Origin: Erythrobacter sp.
GTDB taxonomy: Bacteria; Pseudomonadota; Alphaproteobacteria; Sphingomonadales; Sphingomonadaceae
Assembly: GCF_030066995.1 (NCBI RefSeq)
Contig: NZ_JASJAP010000001.1
Location: forward strand, 1-64,000
Reading direction: 5' to 3'
DNA: 64,000 nt
In this document: positions 1 through 10,164 of the stretch, piece by piece
Position numbering within the stretch: position 1 is the first letter of the stretch
How the letters are laid out: every line of letters starts with the position of its first letter
Notes under the pieces: generated by a model
The model's database searches: none
What the model saw: the letters and a program-made list of their open reading frames with translations, nothing else
Told to the model about the DNA's origin: nothing
Position numbers and translations under genes: made by a program

Positions 1-117
1 GCGGGGGTCTCGGTGGCGGTCAGCCAGGGCTTTGCGATCGACCTTGGCTATCTGGGCGACTTCAACGACGGCTATAGCGGCCACTCCGCAAGAGCCAGCG
101 TGCGCATCGCCTTCTAA
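1..117 (+). CDS. C-terminal end of an outer-membrane beta-barrel (autotransporter-like) protein, partial
   Basis: The window opens inside a gene. Frame 1 reads 38 residues and stops with TAA at 115-117. The tail alternates polar and hydrophobic residues and finishes ASVRIAF; a terminal aromatic residue after such alternation is the usual BAM recognition signal of outer-membrane barrels. The residues before it (QGFAIDLGYLGDFND) look like barrel strands and a turn. An autotransporter-type barrel or an OmpA/porin-like barrel are both possible; the N-terminal part lies outside the window. Confidence 0.6.
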   Translation, partial: AGVSVAVSQGFAIDLGYLGDFNDGYSGHSARASVRIAF

Positions 118-202
118 ACCAAGCGCCAACGCCAGCGCTGACACCAGCGCCAAACAACGCGCGCGCGGGCCACAACACCCGCACCCGCAACACTCCAAAC
201 AC

Positions 203-238
203 AAACGGACCGGCCTCTCAAAAAGACCGGCCCGTTTT
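203..238. terminator. Bidirectional terminator-like hairpin between convergent genes
   Basis: AAACGG-x-CCGG pairs with CCGG-x-CCGTTT around a short A-rich loop, giving A-runs on one side and T-runs on the other. It lies between the barrel gene (+) and the S9 peptidase (-). The last codons and TGA of the peptidase lie inside the hairpin. Confidence 0.7.
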
Positions 239-2254
239 GTGTTCTAAATCAGACTTTTGTTCCGCTTCGGCCACTCCCAGCTGCTGCTCGATAAATTCGG
301 CCTGCTTGCGGTAGTAGAACAACTGGTTCGCGAGCTTGCGCCAGCCATGGCCTTCGTCGGGCATGCGGATGAAGGGGGCGGGCACGCCGTTCGAGCGCAG
401 CGTCTTCACCATCACCTCGGTCTCATAGATGTCGATCCGCGGGTCCTTGACGCCGTGCGAATAGAGCACAGGCACCTTGATCTGGTCGGCTTTGCGGATT
501 GGCGAGTTGACGCGGTAGAACTCGCGCCATTCGGGATCGGTGATGTCCCCGAACTCGATCCGGTCTGCCGCCTTGAGCGCGGGCGAGGCGACCTCCAGCC
601 CGGTGATCCAGTCGGCCACGCCGAACAACGAGACGCCCGCTTTGAAGATATCGGGGTATTCGGCCAGCACCGCGTTGACCATGTATCCGCCGTAAGAGCC
701 GCCGAGCACCGCGGCGTTTTCGGGGTCAACCAGGCCCTGCGCGCCCAGATAGTCCAGCATGTCGACCAGATCGGTGACCGAATCGAGCCGCTTTTCGCGG
801 TCATCGAGCATGCCGTAAGTGCGCCCAAGCCCCGTGCTGCCGCGCACATTGGGCTGGAAGACAGCCACCCCGCGCGCGACGTGATACTGGGTCACGGGTT
901 CGAAATTCGCCTGCGACTGGCCCGATGGACCGCCATGCACATCGAAGATCACCGGCGGCGCGTCTTCGCCAGTGCCCGCGCCCGGAGGAAGGTAGAGCAG
1001 CCCTTGAAGCTCAACCCCGTCGCGCGCGGGCATGCGCACCACTTGTGGGCGGACCAGGCGTTCGGGATCAAGCCCGGCAAGGTTGGCGGCGAACACCTTG
1101 TCCGCCTGACCGCTGGTGACATCGATCATCCAGATTTCGCCCGGTGTCTGCCAGCCATTGACCCGCACCATCAGCTTGGGATTTTCGGTGCCCTCGCAAT
1201 CGAGCGCGTACTTGCCTTCGGGCAGGCCGGGCATGGCAAGCGGACGCTTCTCGATCGTGTGCCAGCCCTTTAGCGTGTCGAAGCCGTTGTCGTTCTCCTT
1301 CCAGAAGAGATACGAGCCGCCGTCGCCCGGTCCACAAAGCTGTAGGTTGCCGATATCGTGCTCGCTTTCAAAAACGCGCTCAAAGCTTCCGCTTTCCATG
1401 TCGTAAAACGCCAGCGTTCCGAATTCGCGATAGAGATTGGTCGAGAAATAGAAACCCTTCGAATTGGGAAGCCACTCAAAGCCGCCCAGCGTGTGGCTGG
1501 CATAGTCCTCGACCGGCGGTTTGCTGATCGTGGTCAATTCTTTGCTCGCCAGATCCATGAGGTAGAGGTTGTTCGCCGCCGCGCCCACGCTTTCGGTAAT
1601 CAGCGCGTATCTCCCATCGGGCGAGATGGAACGCGCGTAGAGCCCGTATTCGCTTTCAAGGATCAGCTCGCTCTTGCCGTCGAGCGTGCCGCGATAGATG
1701 TCGAACACACCGGCCCCGCGCGCGGTGGAAGCGTAGACGAAGCTGCCATCCTTGGCGAAATCGCCAAAGCTGCGGAAATCCCCGCGCTTGGCGGGAAGCA
1801 CTTCGGTCTCGGTGGTGCCGTCTGCGGATAGGGCGAAATAACCGGGTTGCTCGTTTCCGTCGCGGTCGGCGGAGAAGAACAGCCGGGAGCCGTCCGGCGT
1901 CCAAATCGGCGCGCGCACCCCGGTTTTGAAGGTTATCTGTTTGGGCTGATCGCCGGTTGCCGGCATCACCCACAATTCGGGTTGACCCGTCACGTCCCAC
2001 GCAAACGCGATGGTCTCTCCATCGGGCGAAAGGTTCGCTGTTCCCGCGCCCGTCGCCAGAAGAAAGCGTGCAATATCAGCGGGGTACTCTCCTGCGCGCC
2101 CAATCGTGATGTCTGACCCATCGGGCTCCATCGCGTCGATCGAGAGGTCGGCGCCCTTGGCTCCTCCGAAGCTTTCATCGGCGGATTGCGCGTGGGCGCT
2201 TGCGGCAAAGAGAGCGCTCACAGCGGCGCATGCGCAGAGGACGGAACGGATCAT
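218..2254 (-). CDS. Secreted S9-family prolyl oligopeptidase / acylaminoacyl-peptidase-like enzyme
   Basis: 678 residues. Residues 1-22 are a Sec signal peptide (cut near AHA-QS), so the enzyme acts in the periplasm. Residues about 50-420 are TolB/beta-propeller repeats (LSPDGETIAFAWD, ISPDGRYALI). The C-terminal 250 residues are an alpha/beta hydrolase peptidase domain with Ser520 in GGSYGGYM, Asp604 in GVKDPR and His636 in DEGHGW, a complete triad. The family removes N-terminal dipeptides or acyl-amino acids from oligopeptides. A GAGGTG ribosome site precedes the ATG. The gene is divergent from the tricorn-like peptidase, suggesting a shared peptide-scavenging role. Exact specificity is unknown. 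Confidence 0.93.
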   Translation of the reverse strand: MIRSVLCACAAVSALFAASAHAQSADESFGGAKGADLSIDAMEPDGSDITIGRAGEYPADIARFLLATGAGTANLSPDGETIAFAWDVTGQPELWVMPATGDQPKQITFKTGVRAPIWTPDGSRLFFSADRDGNEQPGYFALSADGTTETEVLPAKRGDFRSFGDFAKDGSFVYASTARGAGVFDIYRGTLDGKSELILESEYGLYARSISPDGRYALITESVGAAANNLYLMDLASKELTTISKPPVEDYASHTLGGFEWLPNSKGFYFSTNLYREFGTLAFYDMESGSFERVFESEHDIGNLQLCGPGDGGSYLFWKENDNGFDTLKGWHTIEKRPLAMPGLPEGKYALDCEGTENPKLMVRVNGWQTPGEIWMIDVTSGQADKVFAANLAGLDPERLVRPQVVRMPARDGVELQGLLYLPPGAGTGEDAPPVIFDVHGGPSGQSQANFEPVTQYHVARGVAVFQPNVRGSTGLGRTYGMLDDREKRLDSVTDLVDMLDYLGAQGLVDPENAAVLGGSYGGYMVNAVLAEYPDIFKAGVSLFGVADWITGLEVASPALKAADRIEFGDITDPEWREFYRVNSPIRKADQIKVPVLYSHGVKDPRIDIYETEVMVKTLRSNGVPAPFIRMPDEGHGWRKLANQLFYYRKQAEFIEQQLGVAEAEQKSDLEHKTGRSF

Positions 2255-2467
2255 AAAGCACCTCGACTTTTTGGAAGGGAAAGCCCTGCGCGACCATAGT
2301 AACTAACGACGAGCGTGCAATCTCGGGCCGTGCGCTTGTCGAGAAACCCGCCAAAACACTCGCCTTGCGCGCGCGAATCTGGCTAAGAGAAGGGCCTTGA
2401 CGATCAACACACTGGAACAGCGCATGGGTCAACTCGGAAGTTTCAAAATTCAGCCAAGGGGAAGACA

Positions 2468-5400
2468 ATGAAAAACGCCTGGAAGGCAGCCGTTTTGCTT
2501 GCGACGAGCGCGCTTGCCGCACCGATGCTCGCCGCGCAAGGGACGCAAACCCCCGAGGAGACAAAGCTGCTGCGCGATCCGGCCCTGTCGGACAGCGCGC
2601 TCGCCTTTGCCTATGCCGGCGACATCTGGATCGCCGCGCCCGATGGCAGCAATCCTGTGCGCCTGACCTCGCATCCGGCCGATGAGCGCGACCCGATCTT
2701 TTCGCCCGATGGCACCAGGATCGCCTACACCGCCAATTACGATGGCAACGATGACGTGTTCGTTATCGACGTGCGGGGCGGAGAGCCTCAGCGCCTGACA
2801 TGGTACCCCGGCTCCGATGAGGCGATCGACTGGCTTCCAGACGGGGAAACGATCGCCATGGTCAGCACGCGCGAACGCCGCTCGGGCCGCTCGGGTCAGC
2901 TTTTTCACGTGGGCCTCGACGGCGAATTGCCCAAGAAGGTGTCCGAAGCGGTGGTCAATGGCGGCGCGTATGACGAGGCCGGGCGCGTCTTTGCGAACGT
3001 GCCCTCGCGTTCGGGCAACGCGGTGCTCACCGGCGGGGTCAACGGCTGGCGCGGCTATCGCGGCGGGCTGTCGCCTTCGCTTCAACTGATTGATTTCGAG
3101 GCGGGAACCAAGACAGAGATTCCGGGTGATCGCACCACCGAGTTCGATCCTGTCTGGATGGACGGCCAGCTCTATTTCCTCTCGGATCGCTGGAACACGC
3201 GCTCAAACATCTTCCGCTACGATCCGGCGAGCGGCGAAGTCTCGCAGATCACGCAAGAAGCGGATTGGGACATCCGCAACATGACCGCCAAGAACGGGCG
3301 GATCGTGTACGAAGCGGGCGGCACGCTCCACAGCCTCGATGTGGCGAGCGGTAGCACGACGCCGCTCTCGATCTCTCTGGTCGCAGATTTGCCCGCCCGG
3401 CGCGCCGGGTGGCGCAATGTCAGCGGTCAGATGACCTATGCGGCGCTTTCCCCGTCGGCCAAGCGGGTGGCGGTGACCGCGCGCGGCGAAGTCTTCACCG
3501 TGCCCACCGACAAGGGAACGGTGCGCAACATCTCGCAGAGCCCCTCTACGCGCAATTATTCGGCGATCTGGTCAACCGACGGGACGCAGCTTGCCTACAT
3601 CACCGACGATGGCGCGGGGCAGTCGCTGGTGATCGAGGATCAGAGCGGGATCGAGCCGGCGCGCACGATCGCGCTGGGCGAGGACTTCTACGAGCTCATC
3701 GAATGGGGCAATGCGGGCAAGCACATCGTCTATTCCAGCAACACGCTGACGCTGAACGCGATGGACGTGGAAACGGGCACCAGCTGGCGGATCGCCACCA
3801 GCCCGCGTCGCAATGGCAGTTTTGATGCGGTGATCTCGCCCAAGGGCCGCTGGATGGCGTTCACGACGCGGGGGGGCAACAACAACGCCGCGCTCAACCT
3901 CTACGATCTGGAGACGCGCCAGACCTATCCGGTCTCGCGCGGCTATGCCGATGTGGGCCTGCCTACCTTCGCCAAGGACGGCAAGCTGCTGTTCTTCACC
4001 GCGTCCACCAATGCGGGCTCCTTTTACGCCGGTCTCGATATGACCACCCAAGACCGGCCCTACCGCTCGGCGCTTTATGCGGCGGTTCTGGAAGCCGATG
4101 GCAAGTCCCCGCTCGCGCCGATCCTCGCTAATGAGGAAGACGACGAAGACAAGAGCGAAGCCGAGAACGGCGAGAAAGGCAATGGCAAGAACGGCGATAA
4201 TACCGACGGCGGGAAAGAGAGCGTCAAGGTTGATCCCAGCGGACTGGAACGCCGGATCGTTGCGCTGCCGATGGCCGAGGCGGGGTATGGCAGCCTTGCG
4301 ACGGCGAAGGACGGTGCGCTGTTCGTGGTCGAACGGCCGCAGCCGGGCGCGGCGACCGGGCCGGGAACAGGGGGCGCGCGCTCGCGCCTGTTGCGCTTCG
4401 ATTTCGAAGAGCGCGAGGCCAAGCCGGTGGGCCAGGGTATCCTCAATGTCTCGACCGACGCGGATGGCGACAAGCTGCTGCTGCTTTCGCATGAGGGCAA
4501 CCTGCTGACCGCCGACGCGGGCGAGAAGGTCGAGCCCAAACCGATCAACATGTCGGGCGTGCGGATGTATGTCGACCCGTTGGAGGAATGGAAGCAGATC
4601 TTCGGCGATGTCTGGCGCATGGAGAAGGCGTATTTCTACGATCCGAACCTGCACGGGCTTGATTGGGAGGGTGTGCGCGCCAAGTTCGAACCGCTGCTGC
4701 CGCATCTAGGCCGGCGCGAGGACTTGAACGAATTGCTCGTGGAAATGACGGGCGAAATGGGCGTGGGCCATAACTATGTCGGAGGCGGGGACGTCTACGA
4801 CAACAGCTCCGCTGCTCCCGGCCTGTTGGGCGCCGATCTCGCGATCGAGGACGGTCGTTACCGGATCAAGAGAATCTACACCGGCGAGGAATGGAATCCG
4901 ACCCTTTCGGCCCCGCTCGCCGCGCCCGGTGTTGACGCAAAGGAGGGTGACTACATCATCGCGGTCAACGGCGTTGAGCTGACCGGCAGCGACAATATCT
5001 ACGCCGCGCTCTCAGGCTCGCGGGGGACGCAGATCGCTTTGACTGTTGCGGCGACGCCGGGCGCTGAGCGGCGCACTTCGACAGTGGTTCCCACCGATGG
5101 CGAGAGCCTGCTGCGCCTATGGTCATGGATCGAGGACAACCGCAAGCGGGTCGATGAGGCGACTGGTGGCCGGGTTGCCTATGTCTACATGCCCAACACA
5201 GCCGGAGCCGGGTACACGCTGTTCAACCGCATGTACTTCGCGCAGACCGACAAGGAAGCGCTGATCCTTGATGAGCGGTCCAATGGCGGGGGCCAGGCAG
5301 CGAACTACATTATCGATGTGTTGAGCCGCAAATGGCTGGCGGGCTGGAAGGATCGCGAAGGGCTGGATTGGGCAACGCCCGGCGGCGGCATTTACGGTCC

Positions 5401-5776
5401 CAAGGTGATGCTGATCGATCAGGACGCAGGGTCGGGCGGGGACTGGATGCCCTACGCCTTCCGCGAGAGCGGGCTGGGCACTCTGATCGGTACGCGCACC
5501 TGGGGCGGCCTGATCGGGATCAGCGCCAATCCCGGCCTGATGGACGGCGGCACGCTGACCGTGCCGTTCTTCCGCTTCTTCGACACCGATGGCCGTTTTA
5601 CGATCGAGAACGAAGGGGTTGCGCCCGATATCCGGGTGGAGCTCGATCCGATTGCGCTCGATCGCGGGCAGGACACGCAGCTCGAAGCCGCGATTGCCAC
5701 GGTGCTGCAACAGCTGGAGGGGGCTCAGAGCCCGGTGAAGCCAGCGCCGCCCTATCCCACGGAAATCGGCAAGTAA
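2468..5776 (+). CDS. Tricorn-like S41 peptidase with beta-propeller and PDZ domains
   Basis: 1102 residues. A signal peptide (about 1-23, cut after LAA) predicts periplasmic export. Residues about 30-520 hold two sets of propeller repeats (IFSPDGTRIAYTANYDGNDDVFVID). An acidic Gly/Asn/Lys-rich linker lies near 555-590, followed by a tricorn C1-like segment (EMGVGHNYVGGGD), a PDZ domain around 780-860 and an S41 core with the nucleophile in GSGGDWMPYAFR (Ser989). Tricorn-type proteases degrade oligopeptides from larger proteases. The start is supported by AAGGGGAAGACA before ATG. The gene is divergent from the S9 peptidase, with 213 bp between the starts. The domain order matches bacterial tricorn homologues. 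Confidence 0.93.
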   Translation: MKNAWKAAVLLATSALAAPMLAAQGTQTPEETKLLRDPALSDSALAFAYAGDIWIAAPDGSNPVRLTSHPADERDPIFSPDGTRIAYTANYDGNDDVFVIDVRGGEPQRLTWYPGSDEAIDWLPDGETIAMVSTRERRSGRSGQLFHVGLDGELPKKVSEAVVNGGAYDEAGRVFANVPSRSGNAVLTGGVNGWRGYRGGLSPSLQLIDFEAGTKTEIPGDRTTEFDPVWMDGQLYFLSDRWNTRSNIFRYDPASGEVSQITQEADWDIRNMTAKNGRIVYEAGGTLHSLDVASGSTTPLSISLVADLPARRAGWRNVSGQMTYAALSPSAKRVAVTARGEVFTVPTDKGTVRNISQSPSTRNYSAIWSTDGTQLAYITDDGAGQSLVIEDQSGIEPARTIALGEDFYELIEWGNAGKHIVYSSNTLTLNAMDVETGTSWRIATSPRRNGSFDAVISPKGRWMAFTTRGGNNNAALNLYDLETRQTYPVSRGYADVGLPTFAKDGKLLFFTASTNAGSFYAGLDMTTQDRPYRSALYAAVLEADGKSPLAPILANEEDDEDKSEAENGEKGNGKNGDNTDGGKESVKVDPSGLERRIVALPMAEAGYGSLATAKDGALFVVERPQPGAATGPGTGGARSRLLRFDFEEREAKPVGQGILNVSTDADGDKLLLLSHEGNLLTADAGEKVEPKPINMSGVRMYVDPLEEWKQIFGDVWRMEKAYFYDPNLHGLDWEGVRAKFEPLLPHLGRREDLNELLVEMTGEMGVGHNYVGGGDVYDNSSAAPGLLGADLAIEDGRYRIKRIYTGEEWNPTLSAPLAAPGVDAKEGDYIIAVNGVELTGSDNIYAALSGSRGTQIALTVAATPGAERRTSTVVPTDGESLLRLWSWIEDNRKRVDEATGGRVAYVYMPNTAGAGYTLFNRMYFAQTDKEALILDERSNGGGQAANYIIDVLSRKWLAGWKDREGLDWATPGGGIYGPKVMLIDQDAGSGGDWMPYAFRESGLGTLIGTRTWGGLIGISANPGLMDGGTLTVPFFRFFDTDGRFTIENEGVAPDIRVELDPIALDRGQDTQLEAAIATVLQQLEGAQSPVKPAPPYPTEIGK

Positions 5777-5788
5777 CCTTTGGAAAGA

Positions 5789-5820
5789 GCCGGGCGGTGC
5801 CCTTGCGCGCCGCCCGGTTT
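5789..5820. terminator. Terminator-like hairpin
   Basis: CCGGGCGG (5790-5797) pairs with CCGCCCGG (5810-5817), followed by TTT. It sits between the convergent tricorn-like gene and proA. Confidence 0.65.
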
Positions 5821-5830
5821 GACCGAAGCC

Positions 5831-7093
5831 CTAGGGCCGCACCTGACCGCTTCCCAGCACCAAATATTTGAATGTGGTCAGCTGTTCCAGCCCGACCGGC
5901 CCGCGCGCGTGCATCTTGCCGGTGGCGATCCCGATCTCGGCGCCCATGCCGAACTCGCCGCCATCGGAGAACTGGGTGGAGGTGTTGTGCATCACCACCG
6001 CGCTGTCGATCTGAGTCAAAAAGCGCCGGGCGACATCGGAGTTTTCGGTCAGGATCGCGTCGGTATGGCCCGAGGAATGCTCGGCCACGAAAGCCAGAGC
6101 CTCGTCCGCGTTCGCGACCACCTTGATCGAAGCGATGGCGTCGAGAAACTCGGTGTCGAAGTCGTCCTCGCTCGCCGGTTTGACGCGCGGGTCGATCGCC
6201 ACGGCGCGCGCGTCGCCGCGCAGCTCGCAATCGGGCATGGCGTCGGCAATACCGGGGATGGCGCGCTCGGCAATCGCATCGTCGATCACCAGGCTCTCGG
6301 TCGCTCCGCAAATCCCGGTGCGACGCAGCTTGGCGTTGCGGACAATGGGGATCGCTTTTTCCAGATCGGCCTCGGCGTGGATGTAGGTGTGACAATTGCC
6401 ATCGAGGTGCAGCAGCGTCGGGACCTTCGCGGTATCGCGCACCAGTTCGGTGAGGCCCCGGCCTCCGCGGGGGATGACAAGGTCGATGTGATCGACCGCG
6501 CCCAGCATCTCGGCCACGGCCTCGCGCGCGGTTGTCTGGACGCTCTGCACCGCCTCGCGCGGTAGCCCGGCCGCGTCCAGTCCGGCCTGCAGGCACTCGA
6601 CGATCACACGGGTGGAGTGGCGGCTTTCCGACCCACCGCGCAGGATCACCGCGTTGCCCGATTTGACGCACAGCGCGCTCGCGTCCGAGCCGACATTGGG
6701 GCGCGATTCGTAGATCATGCCGATGACCCCGATGGGCACCGCCACACGTTCGATCGTAAGCCCGTTGGGCCGCTCAAAGGTCGCAAGCGTGCGGCCCACG
6801 GGATCGGGCAGCGCGGCGATCTGTTCGAGCGCCTGCGCCATGGCCTCGACGCGCCCTTCGTCGAGCATAAGCCGGTCGATGAAGCTCGCTGGTTTCGACC
6901 CGCGCACGCTATCGACATCGCGCGCGTTGGCTTCGACCAGCGTTCCGCTCGCCGCGCGCAGCGCCTCGGCCGCTTTTGCAAGAGCGGTGTTCTTCTGCTC
7001 GGTCGTAGCCGAACGCAGAGCGTGCGCTGCGGCTTTCGCCATTGCGCCAAGCTGCGCGATATGGATACGCGGGTCGAGGTTCTGGTCGGTCAT
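5831..7093 (-). CDS. proA: Gamma-glutamyl phosphate reductase
   Basis: 420 residues, the normal length. Catalyses the second step of proline synthesis: NADPH-dependent reduction of gamma-glutamyl phosphate to glutamate semialdehyde in the cytoplasm. The aldehyde-dehydrogenase-fold motifs are clear: [16 protein letters not shown] near 120, the nucleotide-binding LRGGSES near 152, and the catalytic Cys262 in [11 protein letters not shown]. The start MTDQNLDP gives the usual N-terminal length, although the ribosome site is weak. The proB partner is not adjacent; upstream on the same strand is only a tiny membrane ORF. Confidence 0.97.
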   Translation of the reverse strand: MTDQNLDPRIHIAQLGAMAKAAAHALRSATTEQKNTALAKAAEALRAASGTLVEANARDVDSVRGSKPASFIDRLMLDEGRVEAMAQALEQIAALPDPVGRTLATFERPNGLTIERVAVPIGVIGMIYESRPNVGSDASALCVKSGNAVILRGGSESRHSTRVIVECLQAGLDAAGLPREAVQSVQTTAREAVAEMLGAVDHIDLVIPRGGRGLTELVRDTAKVPTLLHLDGNCHTYIHAEADLEKAIPIVRNAKLRRTGICGATESLVIDDAIAERAIPGIADAMPDCELRGDARAVAIDPRVKPASEDDFDTEFLDAIASIKVVANADEALAFVAEHSSGHTDAILTENSDVARRFLTQIDSAVVMHNTSTQFSDGGEFGMGAEIGIATGKMHARGPVGLEQLTTFKYLVLGSGQVRP

Positions 7094-7172
7094 GGGTGTT
7101 TCTTGCCGTTAGCTTTTGAGAGCCAGTGTGCGACACAAACGCGTCCAGCGCAATCCGAACTCGCCTTGCGCC

Positions 7173-7289
7173 TCACTCGGCGGGAGCAAGCCGCACCGAT
7201 TCGGCGGTCGACTTGCGCCAGGCGAAAAGAGCGATGCCGATCATGGAGAGAAAGCAGAGGGCGAGCGTCTGGAGAGTGGCGGCGTTCAT
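7173..7289 (-). CDS. Tiny single-pass membrane protein upstream of proA (candidate)
   Basis: A 38-residue ORF starts MNAATLQTLALCFLSMIG and ends in VRLAPAE. It has one hydrophobic helix of about 18 residues followed by RK, the layout of a small N-out/C-in membrane protein. It lies 79 bp upstream of proA on the same strand. No convincing Shine-Dalgarno site was found, so the call rests on composition and the transmembrane pattern. Function unknown. Confidence 0.42.
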   Translation of the reverse strand: MNAATLQTLALCFLSMIGIALFAWRKSTAESVRLAPAE

Positions 7290-7641
7290 GTCGCGCGGGC
7301 CCGTAGCAAGCTTGCCAAAGCTCGGCCACTGACCGGCCTTGAAGGGTGGGCCAAGAGCGCGCGCTCCCTTTGGCGTCTCACGAGTGCTAACTCAATTCTC
7401 AGCGGACTGATTGAATTGTGTGGCCCGACGCTTTTGGGAGTTCACGTCAACTCTGCGCCCCCATGAAGGACGCTGATGCTCGATGACCCGGCTCAAGAAA
7501 GCTGACATTCACGCCGCTCGATTGGCCGCTGCGCCGATGGCTTTTGGTCAAGCGGTCGCGCAGCAAAGATCCTCTCGGGCGGCATTATGAGGGAGCCGTT
7601 GCCGTCTGCCCTGCCAAGCCAAGCCAAGCCAAGCAGAGAGC
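7290..7641. other. Gene-free stretch
   Basis: 352 bp with no convincing gene on either strand. Composition is uneven and less GC-rich than the surroundings. The only structure noticed is a short AAGCC tandem run near 7613-7634, directly after the chemotaxis-receptor stop. It borders the cluster of broken genes that follows. Confidence 0.5.
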
Positions 7642-9389
7642 CTAACCAACGGCCAAGCGCAAATCGAATTCATCGGATTCAACCGGCTCTTTTGCGTCAA
7701 TCTTGAATTCGGCGAATGATGTTGCAAGGTGCCTCGCCTCACTCCGCAGGTTTGTTGTTGCGGCGTTGGTCTCCTCGACCATGGCCGCGTTTTGCTGGGT
7801 CATCCCGTCCATGGCGTTTATGCCATCGCCTACCTTGCGCAACGCCAGCGATTGCTCTGTCGCGCCGGTCGCGATGGAGGACACCGAGTCGGTCACCTCG
7901 CTGACACGACCGATGATCGTTTCCAGCGCGCCTCCGGTCTCGTTCACGAGTTGAACGCCCAGCGGACATGCTTGGTGACCGAATCGACGCGCTCCTTGAT
8001 CGCGCTTGCGGACTCGGCCGCGCGCTGCGCAAGCGCCCGTACCTCTGATGCCACCACGGAGAAGCCCTTTCCGGTTTCTCCGGCCCTGGCCGCTTCAACG
8101 CCAGCGTTAAGCGCGAGCAGGTTGGTCTGGAATGCAATAGCGTCGATCATTTCGTTGATTTTCGAGATCTCGGCGCTCGCGGCTTGGGCCTCATCCATAG
8201 CCTCAATGGCTTTTGCCACCACGGCCCCACCGCTCTCCGCTTCGCCGCGGGCTTCCACCATTGCAGAGCTGACTTGCGATGCAATATCGGCGTATTCCTC
8301 GACCTGTGAGGTCAGACGTTTCATCGCCTCCGAGGACGATTGCAGATGGGACACCTGCGCTTCACTTCGGCTCGCCAGATCATTGGTCGCCTGCTGGATT
8401 TCTCCTGAGGCAAGATCAATGGACTGGACGCTGCTCTGGACGCCCATCATCACTTGACAAAGGCGCTGCATGGCTTCGTTGAAATCGTCTGTCACATCGC
8501 GGAAGCTATCGGGCATATCGGCCAGACGGACGGTCAGATCGGCGTTGGCGACCGCCGCCAGACTTTGGCCAATTTTCGTCATAGCTTGCTCTCGCTCGGC
8601 AACGGACTTCTCGCGTTCCTGGGCCGCGTTGCGGAAAACGAGCATCGCTTGCGCCATTTCGCCAAGCTCGTCTTTGCGATCAGCCCCCTTTATATCCACC
8701 GAAGTGTTGCCCTGCGCCAAGACGGTCATCGTGTCGGTCATGCGAGCCACCGGCTGCGCAATCGAGCGCGTCAGCGAACGCGCCAGGAACAGCGCAAGGC
8801 CGATAATCGCCGCCGCTCCGATACCCAAAGCGAGCCATCCCACCAGAACAACCGTTTCCTGCCGGGCGGTTCGCTCCTCAACGGCGTTCTGGATCGTGTC
8901 GCGAACCTCCCGAAGCGGGAGTACGGCCGCGCTCACGAGGACCTTTCTGCCCGCTTGCCGAATGTCTTCCTGAGCGCGCGTGCGCGCGTCGGCCTTCACA
9001 ATGCCGACATATTTGTCGCCCCAATCACGCCGCCATTTGATGGTCTCTTCACGCGATTCTCGGACAAGCGCTTGTAACGCCGGGTCATTCAAGCGTTCTT
9101 CCAAGAGGGGCGACACACGGTCGTAATCGTCGCGCCCCTCATAGTAGGATTTCAGATACAGCTCATCGCCGGTAACCAGGAACCCGCGAAGCTGGCTGTT
9201 CTGGCGAAGGAGCGAGGTTTCGAGTGTGAGCACATCAGCCAGAATTCCTTGGCTCTCGCTGTTGCGTGAAGTCACACTCGAAATCATCGACAAGCTCACT
9301 GCACAGAAAATCATGACAACCGCAGCCGCGCCAATGAGTATGGCGAACGAGACCCCCAAGCGTCGCGGAATTCGGAGTTGGTCAAGCAT
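7642..9389 (-). pseudogene. Methyl-accepting chemotaxis protein, split by a single-base frameshift
   Basis: The first frame (7944-9389, 481 residues) has an N-terminal transmembrane helix (about 15-37), a sensor region, a second helix (about 180-200), a HAMP domain ([20 protein letters not shown]) and the start of the signalling domain with the conserved hairpin [14 protein letters not shown]. It then runs into RWAFNS and a stop. The other frame continues with [19 protein letters not shown] and ends in the standard receptor tail (MTQQNAAMVEETNAA...) at 7642. Restoring one base near 7960 gives [14 protein letters not shown], as in normal receptors. Either the gene is recently inactivated or the base is a sequencing error. 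No cognate che genes are nearby. Confidence 0.85.
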
Positions 9390-9481
9390 GATTTACTGTT
9401 CCCAATTGGTGTTGCAGCGCGGACAACGCTTGCTCTTCGCAAAGCCACTGAGGATTTGTCGAGGCAGCGTCGTTTAGGCCA

Positions 9482-10039
9482 TCAGAACGAGAAACCGATC
9501 GAGGCCGTGACCGTGCGCCCGTTCATGACCTGAGCGTTGGTAAAGCCGCTCGCCGGAATGGCCGCCGCCTGAAGCTGCACAACCGCAAGCTCGTCGAAGA
9601 CGTTAAACACATTGAGTCCAACTGTGACATTGTCCGCCGGTCGGTAGCTCACGAAAGGACTGACGAGAGTATATCCGGGCTGGACCAGGATATTGGTATC
9701 CTGCGTAAAGCTCTCGGTCGTGCCGTTCACAACCGCACCAAGGGAGATGCGGTCGAAGTCTACAGCCGGTCGGGCGAAGAATGTGAGATCGGGGATATGG
9801 CGCGGCGTGTTGCCGATGACATCGGGATTGAGCGTATCGTCGTCGATCGTCGCATCCGTGTACGTTGCGCCCACGGTGATGGAGAAGGGACCATTGCTGT
9901 AATTCCCCTCGAATTCGATCCCGGTAGCGCCATACAGCCGGTTAATCGGCAAGAGCACGGAATTGCCCTGGTCATCGCCACCAAGCTGAATGTTGCGTTC
10001 CTCGGTCGAGGCCCAGAAGCCGGTCACAAAGACCGTCAC
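9482..10039 (-). pseudogene. TonB-dependent receptor, C-terminal remnant
   Basis: 185 residues of barrel strands ending in TVTASIGFSF, with the terminal Phe of outer-membrane barrels. Typical receptor-tail elements are present: FEGNYSNGPFSITVGATYTDA, the TPRHIPDLTFF segment, and FVSYRPADNVTVGLNVFNVFDELA. Intact receptors are about 700-1000 residues with an N-terminal plug and TonB box; all of that is missing. An in-frame stop lies just upstream of the first usable GTG, so nothing longer can be translated. The break at about 10040 faces the integrase remnant, suggesting a deletion or insertion event joined them. Confidence 0.8.
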
Positions 10040-10164
10040 CGCGCAAAGATCTCAGTTTCGGTTTGGACCTATCCAGAAGACTGCGGGTCCTTTGTAGCTT
10101 AGGCGTCGGGCGTAATCGCTATGAGACCGCTTTTTTCAGTCCAGTCAGACCTTTCAGCGTTCTT
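10040..10164. other. Junction between receptor and integrase remnants
   Basis: 125 bp without coding signal, lower in GC than the neighbourhood. This is the scar between two genes truncated at facing ends. No target-site duplication was recognised by eye. Confidence 0.4.

Noticed and set aside
257..1273. 338-codon plus-strand frame opposite the S9 peptidase
   Set aside because: Shadow of the S9 gene, which has signal peptide and catalytic triad; the antisense frame shows no recognisable domain.
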